This document shows, one piece after another, positions 1 through 6,488 of a stretch of 35,294 nucleotides of DNA (the stretch's first letter is position 1; every line of letters starts with the position of its first letter). Position numbers and translations under genes: made by a program. The stretch lies in assembly GCA_025997955.1 (NCBI GenBank), contig BNVH01000036.1:1-35294 (forward strand), read 5' to 3'. Under the pieces are notes generated by a model that had not been told where the DNA came from, did no database searches, and saw nothing but the letters and a program-made list of their open reading frames with translations. This stretch comes from Synergistales bacterium. GTDB lineage: Bacteria; Synergistota; Synergistia; Synergistales; Aminobacteriaceae.

Positions 1-2
1 CG

Positions 3-473
3 CGCCTGTCTCTTGAAAGTGGCGACGACGCGCTTCTGCGTGAGAAATACGCGTGGGAACTACTGAATACGACGAACGAACCGGAATATGATAAAAGACA
101 GAAGAAATTTATCCTTGAGTTTGCGGACAGGGTATTCTGGGTAAAGGGTTCCGGCATAAGCCGGGATTTAAAGGAGGCGTACAAGATGCAGACAATATCG
201 CTGGAAGAGTATTCAAAGCAACTTACAAGAGAAGAAGGCGTAATGGAGGGCATGGAGAAGGGCATGGAGAAGGGCATGGAGAAGGGCATGGAGAAGGGCA
301 TGGAGAAGGGCATGGAGAAGGGCATGGAGAAGGGCATGGAGAAGGGCATGGAGAAGGGCATGGAGAAGGGCAAGTTTGAGGTCGCGCGTTCAATGCTCGC
401 CGATAACCTTCCTGTGGAAGTTATCAAGAAATACACCGGGTTAGATAAAAACTCCATACTTTCTCTGAATTAA
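3..473 (+). CDS. Rpn-family PD-(D/E)XK nuclease/transposase, 3' end only
   Basis: The reading frame is open from the first bases of the window, so this is the C-terminal 156 residues of a longer gene. An apparent ATG at 186 is internal. The visible protein begins with a stretch containing ALLREKYAWELLNTT, then a helical segment, then ten perfect M-E-K-G tetrapeptides (249-368), then an EVARSMLADNLPVEVIKKYTGL ending. Tails of this kind, ExG/MEKG repeats followed by an 'A..ML..G...E.I...TGL' motif, are typical of the Rpn/YhgA-like recombination-promoting nuclease family (PDDEXK_2). The nuclease core would lie upstream of the window. A degenerate inverted copy of its first part lies at about 1395-1518. 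The family call rests on pattern memory of the tail. Confidence 0.65.
   Translation, partial: RLSLESGDDALLREKYAWELLNTTNEPEYDKRQKKFILEFADRVFWVKGSGISRDLKEAYKMQTISLEEYSKQLTREEGVMEGMEKGMEKGMEKGMEKGMEKGMEKGMEKGMEKGMEKGMEKGKFEVARSMLADNLPVEVIKKYTGLDKNSILSLN
249..368 (+). repeat. Tandem array of ten perfect 12-bp units (M-E-K-G)
   Basis: Ten identical copies of GGCATGGAGAAG occur head to tail, each coding for M-E-K-G within the Rpn-like tail. The preceding M-E-G is a diverged partial unit. The perfect identity shows recent expansion by slippage. Because the unit is a multiple of three, copy-number change alters protein length without breaking the frame. Confidence 0.97.
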
Positions 474-600
474 GTTATTATATAGGATGCTACGGAAGCG
501 GTAAGCAATTCAGGGGTTTCGGAGGTGGCCCCGTCCACAGGCGCGTTAGTTCGTTGTCAAAATTTATCCGAAATTTATCTGAAGAAGGGAGTCTTATTTT

Positions 601-1383
601 ATGAGGTTTTGCGGGTTGAAGAAAAAGTTTTTGTTTATGTCCGTATTGCTTTGGATTATGGCCTTCTCCGGCTATGCGTTGGCGGCGCATTGGGGTTACG
701 AGGGCGAGACCGGGCCGGGGCATTGGGGCGCGATGAACCCCGACTACGGTTTGGCCATAGGAAACAGACAATCCCCTGTCGATATAGTCGAATCGGCGAT
801 TTCCGGACATGGAAAGACCCTCTCTGTCCACTACCGCGACGGCTATTTCACGATAATAAACAACGGACATACGATACAGTGCGCCCCCATAGCCACGGGT
901 GAGAACTACATCACGCTCGACGGCGAAAAATACGAGCTTCAGCAGTTCCATCTTCACGCGCCCGCGGAGCATACCATAAACGGAACGGCCCCCGATATGG
1001 AACTGCATTTTGTGCATCGCGACGCGACCGGTAGGCTTGCGGTAATGGCGCTTTTCTTTGATAAGGGTGACGAAAACGCGGCGCTCAGCGCGGCTTGGAG
1101 CGAGATAGCCAAGTTTGACGAGCGCGCTAAGCCAAAACCCCTCAAGGACATCCTCGCGATCACAAACCTTCTGCCTGAAAATCTCGCCACCATTCAATAT
1201 AACGGCTCTCTGACGACTCCGCCCACGAACGAGGGCGTGCTGTGGGTTGTCCTAAAAGGACACGCCAAGGCGAGCATGGCGCAATTGAGCGCGTTCAACT
1301 CGACTATAGGCAACAACGCCCGTCCCACTCAGCCCTTGAACGGTCGCATATTCTACGAGTCGGAGAACGGCGACAGAAATTAG
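601..1383 (+). CDS. Exported alpha-type carbonic anhydrase
   Basis: This is a 260-residue protein that would interconvert CO2 and bicarbonate (EC 4.2.1.1) in the periplasm. Residues 1-28 form a Sec signal peptide: K-rich start, hydrophobic core, then GYALA before AHWGYEG. The alpha-CA signature is complete: zinc ligands H117 and H119 (FHLH) and H136 (ELHFVH), the E123-H124-T125 segment matching E106-H107-T108 of the human enzyme, the proton-shuttle H90 in NNGH, and the substrate-site LTTPP near residue 204. The length fits bacterial members. The start has an AAGGGAG ribosome binding site. It stands alone between two fragments of an Rpn-type gene and looks intact. Family and localisation are secure; the physiological role (CO2 supply or pH) is inference. 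Confidence 0.95.
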   Translation: MRFCGLKKKFLFMSVLLWIMAFSGYALAAHWGYEGETGPGHWGAMNPDYGLAIGNRQSPVDIVESAISGHGKTLSVHYRDGYFTIINNGHTIQCAPIATGENYITLDGEKYELQQFHLHAPAEHTINGTAPDMELHFVHRDATGRLAVMALFFDKGDENAALSAAWSEIAKFDERAKPKPLKDILAITNLLPENLATIQYNGSLTTPPTNEGVLWVVLKGHAKASMAQLSAFNSTIGNNARPTQPLNGRIFYESENGDRN

Positions 1384-1394
1384 ACCGAAAACGA

Positions 1395-1518
1395 AAATAT
1401 GACTATATTCCTGTTTACTCGTCGTATTCAGTAGCTCCCACGCGTATTTCTCACGCAGAAGCGCGTCGTAGCCGCTTTCAAGAGCGGAGCGCCCGGCCGA
1501 GGCGATTTTTTTGAAAAC
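1395..1518 (-). pseudogene. Relic of an Rpn-family gene, inverted copy of the window start
   Basis: Read on the minus strand, this stretch encodes ALESGYDALLREKYAWELL followed by NTTSKQEYS, in one open frame. It matches the segment coded at 9-95 on the plus strand with only a few base differences over roughly 65 bp. The similarity stops abruptly after EYS, and no nuclease core or repeat tail follows. It is therefore a short broken copy of the same gene family. The two pieces bracket the carbonic anhydrase gene in inverted orientation. Confidence 0.75.
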
Positions 1519-1528
1519 TTATGTAGGG

Positions 1529-1675
1529 ATGAACATGAGAGAGAGAAAGAGAGGGGGGGGGACAAGCAAGACCCTGTCTTTGCTGCTGGCGGTTGTGATG
1601 GTGTTGGGGTTATTCGCCTTTGCGCCACGGGCGGCTACCCCTCTTTTTTGGGCGTCAACCAGGCCATTTCAATAA
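1529..1675 (+). pseudogene. Signal-peptide stub of a lost exported protein
   Basis: This 48-codon frame starts with an arginine/lysine-rich N-terminus and a hydrophobic core (LSLLLAVVMVLGLFAFA), then an alanine-rich likely cleavage site (APRAA). It looks like a genuine Sec signal peptide. After that the frame runs only 12 more residues, which are antisense to the end of the opposing restriction-like gene, so the mature protein is missing. A run of nine G (1553-1561) lies in codons 9-11. The most likely reading is a 5' gene remnant cut by rearrangement at about 1635-1660. There is no strong ribosome binding site. Confidence 0.4.
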
Positions 1676-1919
1676 AGACTCGTGGATTGCCGAGCGTTGA
1701 TTCACTTCCATTTTCTTCCATAACAATATCAAGTTTGTGAGTGTTTCCATTAATGTCTTCCCATCGCACTTCTTTTTGATTGTTTCTGGCCGCGCGTGAA
1801 TGACGGTAGTCAAGATACAGCGAATACTGTCTTGCTATCGGTTGTAAAAAGTCAATCATTGCTTCTTCAAGAATGTCGCCGATGATTTGACCGAATCTAT
1901 GAGCCGGAGAATTAGCCAT
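1635..1919 (-). pseudogene. Truncated restriction-endonuclease-like protein
   Basis: This 94-residue frame has a good start (GGGGG about 9 bp upstream of ATG). The N-terminus (RFGQIIGDILEEA) and the later pattern D64-x3-E68 ... F82-I-E-M-A-W87 resemble type II restriction enzymes of the PD-(D/E)XK fold, which continue well beyond this point. Here the frame ends seven residues after the tryptophan, at the junction with the plus-strand signal-peptide stub, so about half or more of the protein appears lost. The region is AT-richer than the neighbouring core genes. The family assignment comes from motif shape and is tentative; an inactive fragment is the best reading. Confidence 0.4.
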
Positions 1920-1953
1920 AATAGATTACCCCCTTATCCAAAGCTGCCCTTCT

Positions 1954-2142
1954 TTAAGAGGGACTCTGTGCTTTCTGTTCTTTTTCTTCATCAAGTTGCG
2001 TGCATACGCTAAAAATTTCATCTCGAATAGGTTCAAGTAGTGGGTCAGAAAGAAAATCAAAAGTCTGGTTCTTTTCTTTTGAAACATGCTGAGAACATGA
2101 TCTAATCAATGAAGGGCGAACTGCTTGCTGTAGGTCACCCAT
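1954..2142 (-). CDS. Small hypothetical protein, possibly part of a broken gene
   Basis: This 62-codon frame is rich in charged residues at its end (LDEEKEQK). I do not recognise a family. It lies between two other minus-strand frames, 28 bp after the stop of the preceding one. Between the two, a third frame reads through (DATRLEMCVLGEINGWVT), so the two pieces may once have been one protein now split by frameshifts. The start has only a weak ribosome binding site. It could equally be a non-expressed remnant. Confidence 0.25.
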   Translation of the reverse strand: MGDLQQAVRPSLIRSCSQHVSKEKNQTFDFLSDPLLEPIRDEIFSVCTQLDEEKEQKAQSPS

Positions 2143-2170
2143 CCATTAATTTCACCAAGAACACACATTT

Positions 2171-2479
2171 CTAAACGTGTGGCATCTGCGTAATCATAGT
2201 TGAGCGCAGTATTGATAAAAAGGCAAGCCATGACAAATGATATTCGTTTGAATCATTTGCATTTTCAGATAATGCATATTTTAGCATGTCAATCATTGTT
2301 AAGTTATCAGAGTCATAGCATCTCTGTACTATCACAGGATACTGATTTAATTCTTTTGTATGACTTTTTGCAAAAGATAAAATACCGTTAGCGTAGTCTA
2401 TAAAACTGCTAACATCAGTATTCCACAATAGCTTTGCGCTTGCAATTCGTGAAATCAGAGGAGCGGATATTTGAATCAT
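2171..2479 (-). CDS. Hypothetical protein of a decayed accessory locus
   Basis: This 102-residue frame has a convincing start: AGAGGA about 9 bp before ATG. It is mostly helical and soluble-looking, with no signal peptide or membrane segment, and I recognise no domain. It is the first gene of a three-piece minus-strand series running into the truncated restriction-like protein, in AT-rich sequence unlike the flanking genes. That context suggests a horizontally acquired restriction or defence locus in decay. It may be only the N-terminal part of a longer protein broken near 2175. Confidence 0.4.
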   Translation of the reverse strand: MIQISAPLISRIASAKLLWNTDVSSFIDYANGILSFAKSHTKELNQYPVIVQRCYDSDNLTMIDMLKYALSENANDSNEYHLSWLAFLSILRSTMITQMPHV

Positions 2480-2586
2480 TATTATTATCCTCTCTGCGCG
2501 TCAAATATATTCCAATGAAAAAAGGAGGAGGGAGACGCTTTGGGCTTCTACCTTAGCTTGTCTAAGTACGCACAAATATCCGAACT

Positions 2587-3966
2587 TTAGTATAACACAG
2601 AACGGCGGGCGAGAAGAAGAACTATAATATTTGCCGCCACGCCAGGGAACAGGGGGTCTATACTTGATGGCAGAAAGAACTTCCCGAGCAGCACAAAAAG
2701 GGGTCCCGCTACCATAGCCGCTATCGCAAACTCACCGCTTATTCTGCCCTTAAAAAAAATCGCGGCGCAGAGCGGGCCAAAGGCCACAGCGCCTCTGAGT
2801 CCCATTGATAAAAAGCTCCAGCTCAAAATCATCGAACCCATATTTCCGCCCGAGACAAGACCTGCGCAGACCAAGATGGTCACAATGACGCCCCGGCTCA
2901 TAATGAGGCTGCGCTCGTCCGTGGCGTTTTTGTTTATGTAGATTTTATAGATGTCGCCGCATATCATAGAACTCAAACCCAAGGCCACGCCGGAGCCTGT
3001 GCCTACAACCCCGACCAAAAGAGTCGCCAAAACGAAGCCGCCGAACAGCGGGTGCAAGTAGCGCATAGTAAAGAGCGGCAAGGCGGAGGCGGAAGATATG
3101 TCGGGATAGTGGAGCTTCATGTACATTCCCACAAAAATGCCCGCTATGCCAATAAACGGTATCAAAAGCGCGCTCGTCAGAACACCCGCGCGAGAGACCT
3201 TCAGCGTGCGGGCGGATATAAGGGCTTGAATATAAGACTGCGTGGTCAACACGCCGACCAAAAGAGAAAGCCCGGCGCCCAAATCAACAGCGAAGCCGCG
3301 CGCGAACAAGTTAAAATAACGACTTGCTGGTAGCGCCGCTCTAAACGCGGCGAGCCCTCCTTCCATATTAAACGCCACAAGCCCACATATGCCTACGGAC
3401 ACATAAAGCAAAATAGTCTTGGCCACGCCTACGTACCCGGCGCCCCATACGCCGCCGAACACGACGTAGGCCAACATCAATGCCACTATTGCTATTGTGG
3501 AGACGAAAGGCTCAACACCGCTTACCGAGGTCATGAGAGCCACGCCCGACAGAATTTGTGACACTATACTCAAAAAACTGCCAAGAGATGTAAGCAGTGT
3601 GGCGATGGTGCTCGCGTTTTGCCCGTACTCGGTTGCGAAAATCTGCGGCATTGTGCTTATGCCGCTTTCGTAGATTGGCCTTGAGAAGCAGGTCGCCAAG
3701 GCGAGACATCCCAAGCCGCTGCCGAGCGTGAACCACCAGGCCGAAAAGCCGTAACTGAAAGCCAACTGCGCGGTGCCTATGGTAGACGCCCCACCGACTA
3801 GCGTGCCGATTATCGACCCCATAACAATCCCGGCCCCGGCCCGTCTTCCGCCCGCGTTAAAGTCGTGGGCTGTTTTTACGTTGCGCCCTGAGTAAATCCC
3901 GACGGCGGTTATGAGAATCAATACAAACGCCGCGCCGATATAATGCATTATTGACACTTTTAGCAT
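2587..3966 (-). CDS. Sodium:solute symporter (SSS family)
   Basis: This is a 459-residue integral membrane protein with about 13 hydrophobic segments. It fits the SSS/LeuT-fold cation symporters in the N-terminal DFNAGGRRAGAGIVMGSIIG region, the GGASTIGTAQLAFSYGFSAWW stretch around the first helices, and the FGGVWGAGYVGVAKT segment. Such proteins couple Na+ entry to uptake of a small solute; the substrate cannot be told. The frame extends upstream to 4116, but that extension overlaps the divergent kinase promoter region and lacks membrane-protein character. A GAGGAG motif directly before 3966 points to a start at 3966, or at GTG 3957 or ATG 3948. It is divergent from the sensor kinase, which may control it. 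Confidence 0.9.
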   Translation of the reverse strand: MLKVSIMHYIGAAFVLILITAVGIYSGRNVKTAHDFNAGGRRAGAGIVMGSIIGTLVGGASTIGTAQLAFSYGFSAWWFTLGSGLGCLALATCFSRPIYESGISTMPQIFATEYGQNASTIATLLTSLGSFLSIVSQILSGVALMTSVSGVEPFVSTIAIVALMLAYVVFGGVWGAGYVGVAKTILLYVSVGICGLVAFNMEGGLAAFRAALPASRYFNLFARGFAVDLGAGLSLLVGVLTTQSYIQALISARTLKVSRAGVLTSALLIPFIGIAGIFVGMYMKLHYPDISSASALPLFTMRYLHPLFGGFVLATLLVGVVGTGSGVALGLSSMICGDIYKIYINKNATDERSLIMSRGVIVTILVCAGLVSGGNMGSMILSWSFLSMGLRGAVAFGPLCAAIFFKGRISGEFAIAAMVAGPLFVLLGKFFLPSSIDPLFPGVAANIIVLLLARRSVLY

Positions 3967-4209
3967 CTCCTCATAAAAATAGGCAACATATATATTCTTG
4001 GTATTATACAAAACATAACGCGACATTTCGAGAGATAGGAGAGCCACTACATTAAAACTTCGGGAGATGATTTGCGCGCAGAAGAAAAACGACCAATAAA
4101 TAACACGAATAACCACTATCTTGATATAATACAGAAAAAGAGAAGGAGCGATTATTATTCTTCTGACATATATTGTGATATTCCGTACATAAAACGGGGT
4201 GTTAGGCGC

Positions 4210-6417
4210 ATGGGCAATGATATTTTACAAAACGTTCCGCTAAAAAAGAACGCCGTCAGAGTGCGCGCCGCTCTGATAGTTATTGCGGTTTGCTTCGCAG
4301 GCTCGCTTTTCGCGGTGTCCGTAGGCATTTATTTCAGCACACACGAGATAACGAACACCGTCGCAAACAATTTGACGCTTCTTGGCAAAATTTCCTCGGG
4401 AATGGTCCTCTCCTCCATTGACAAAATCAAACAGGATACCGAGTATGTCGGAATGATGATGGACAGGGCGCGCTCCGGTGGCATCGAAGAATTGACTTCC
4501 GCGTTGGAGAACGAGGCAAAGTATGGGCCGAGCTTTATATCCCTCGGCGTCGTGTTCCCTGACGGGCTTGTTATATCAAAAGAAAAGGAAAATCGGGCCT
4601 ATGCCGCGTTGTCGGAGGCGGAAAGCCAGAGGTATCTCGAAACCGCGCCGCGCGAAGGCATACACCTCGCCGACTCCGTAGTCACAGCCTCCGGCGAGCG
4701 GCTGATACGGTGCTACCTCAGAATAAGCGGTGACGCGGTGTTCATTTCAACGCTTCCTGGGGATTATTTTGCGCGACTTCTCTCTATCTCTGAATATGGC
4801 GCTTACGATTCCGGACGGGCTTTTATACTTGACGGGCAAGGCTCCGTAATAGCCGGCTCAACTAAGGGAAGTGAAAGCCTACTCGGTTTAAATTTGGTTG
4901 ATACCCCTGGCGAACTCGGCGACATCGTCAGAAGGGCATTGTTCGGAAAGGATACCGAGAGCGTCGTAGTGCAATACGACGATAAAATTGTGAACGCGGG
5001 TAGGATAATCTGCTCTTACACGCCTCTTATTCGTCAAAATGAGCGATGGGTTCTGTTTGTGACCGTGCCGGTATCGGGTACTTCTATTCCCCAAATGCGG
5101 GCGCTTTTTGTGATTTCAGGTTTGATTTTCTTCATGTTCGGAGCCGTCGCGTCCATATTCCTGTCCGCCATGCAGGTAAAGCCATACGAAGAGCTTGACC
5201 GTCAAAATATACTGTTGTCGGAACTCAAAGTCGAGGCGGAACTCGCGGGCCGCGCCAAGGGGGACTTTCTATCGAACATGAGTCATGAAATCCGTACCCC
5301 CTTAAACGCCGTCATAGGCATGACAGCCGTAGCCAAAAGCGCGAAAGATGAGAAACGGCGCTATGAATGTCTCACAAAAATCGAAGGCGCGTCGCGTCAT
5401 CTAATGGGCGTAATCAACGACATTTTGGATATGTCGAAGATAGAGGCTAACAAACTCGAACTCGACCGCACGGATTTCAATTTCAAAGACATGATAGTCC
5501 GCGTCTCTGACATCGTAGCTTTTCGCGTGGAAGAAAAACATCAAAGCTATTCCATAGACATAGACGCCCTCTTACCGAGCTATATAAATTCAGACGAACA
5601 GCGGCTCGCTCAGGTAATCACAAATCTTCTGACAAACGCGGTAAAGTTTACGCCCGAAAATGGCGATATTCATATAGCCGCGCGTCTTATAGAGAGATCG
5701 CGCGGCGTCGTCGAGACTGAAGCGGCGGGGACTGAAGTCGCCGAAATAGAGGTTTCGGTGAAGGACTCCGGCATAGGCATTTCCGAGGAGCAGCAGGCGA
5801 AACTGTTTACCTCGTTTCAGCAGGCGGATAGCAGCACCTCACGCAAGTACGGCGGCACGGGTCTTGGCCTCGCCATATCGAAGCGCATAGTAGAGATGAT
5901 GGACGGTCGCATTTGGGTGGAATCGGAACCGGGGCAAGGTTCTCGCTTCTCGTTCAGGATACGCGCCGCTGTAGCTGAGACGCCTGAGGCCGCAGATTTG
6001 AGTGACAGCAAAATCCTTGACGGCGGCGGGCAAGATGTGTTTGAGGGAAAGTGCGTCCTGCTCGCGGAGGACGTCGAGATAAACCGCGAAATCGTGCACT
6101 ATCTGCTTGAACCCGCCATACGTATAATCGACGCGGTTGACGGCCTTGACGCTGTCCAAAAATTCACCGCTGAGCCCGAAAAATACGATATTATATTTAT
6201 GGACGTGCAAATGCCCGAGCTTGACGGCTACGACGCCACGCGCCAGATACGCGCGCTCGGGACGTACAAAGCCAAGAGCGTACCGATAATCGCCATGACG
6301 GCGAATGTTTTCAAAGAAGATGTAGATAAGTGCCTCGCCGCGGGAATGGACGCGCACATAGGCAAGCCGATAGATATAGAGCAGGTCTTGGAGAAGCTCA
6401 GGGTTTATTTGGAATAA
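4210..6417 (+). CDS. Membrane-bound hybrid sensor histidine kinase
   Basis: This is a 735-residue two-component hybrid kinase. Transmembrane helix 1 spans about residues 20-42, an extracytoplasmic sensor region (Cache-like by layout) about 43-297, and transmembrane helix 2 about 298-321. The HisKA domain carries phospho-acceptor H359 in SHEIRTPLN. The HATPase domain shows the N box (NLLTNAVKFT), G1 (DSGIGIS) and G2 (GGTGLGLAISKR, from about 548). A C-terminal receiver follows with acidic pair ED, phospho-acceptor D665 in FMDVQMP, and the later T and K (TAN, GKP). An upstream in-frame ATG at 4072 is less likely; GGGGTG lies upstream of 4210. No separate response regulator with an output domain is nearby. 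It is divergent from the symporter gene, so transport regulation is a plausible role. Confidence 0.92.
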   Translation: MGNDILQNVPLKKNAVRVRAALIVIAVCFAGSLFAVSVGIYFSTHEITNTVANNLTLLGKISSGMVLSSIDKIKQDTEYVGMMMDRARSGGIEELTSALENEAKYGPSFISLGVVFPDGLVISKEKENRAYAALSEAESQRYLETAPREGIHLADSVVTASGERLIRCYLRISGDAVFISTLPGDYFARLLSISEYGAYDSGRAFILDGQGSVIAGSTKGSESLLGLNLVDTPGELGDIVRRALFGKDTESVVVQYDDKIVNAGRIICSYTPLIRQNERWVLFVTVPVSGTSIPQMRALFVISGLIFFMFGAVASIFLSAMQVKPYEELDRQNILLSELKVEAELAGRAKGDFLSNMSHEIRTPLNAVIGMTAVAKSAKDEKRRYECLTKIEGASRHLMGVINDILDMSKIEANKLELDRTDFNFKDMIVRVSDIVAFRVEEKHQSYSIDIDALLPSYINSDEQRLAQVITNLLTNAVKFTPENGDIHIAARLIERSRGVVETEAAGTEVAEIEVSVKDSGIGISEEQQAKLFTSFQQADSSTSRKYGGTGLGLAISKRIVEMMDGRIWVESEPGQGSRFSFRIRAAVAETPEAADLSDSKILDGGGQDVFEGKCVLLAEDVEINREIVHYLLEPAIRIIDAVDGLDAVQKFTAEPEKYDIIFMDVQMPELDGYDATRQIRALGTYKAKSVPIIAMTANVFKEDVDKCLAAGMDAHIGKPIDIEQVLEKLRVYLE

Positions 6418-6488
6418 GTAAGCCCGCGCAAACCGCGTCCAAGAATCTAACTTGTACCACCTACTCCATAGCCGCGTATCAAAGCGGT

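Noticed and set aside
249..368. CRISPR-like array
   Set aside because: The units are 12 bp, contiguous, without spacers, and coding in frame; this is a protein repeat.
490..1197. A 235-codon frame on the minus strand opposite the carbonic anhydrase
   Set aside because: It runs antisense to a gene with a full active-site motif set; its translation has no recognisable domain.
2587..4116. Symporter start at 4116
   Set aside because: The extra 50 N-terminal residues overlap the upstream part of the divergent kinase frame, and a GAGGAG motif supports a start near 3966.
5839..6357. A 172-codon minus-strand frame opposite the kinase receiver domain
   Set aside because: The plus strand encodes clear HATPase and receiver motifs; the opposing frame is a codon-bias shadow.
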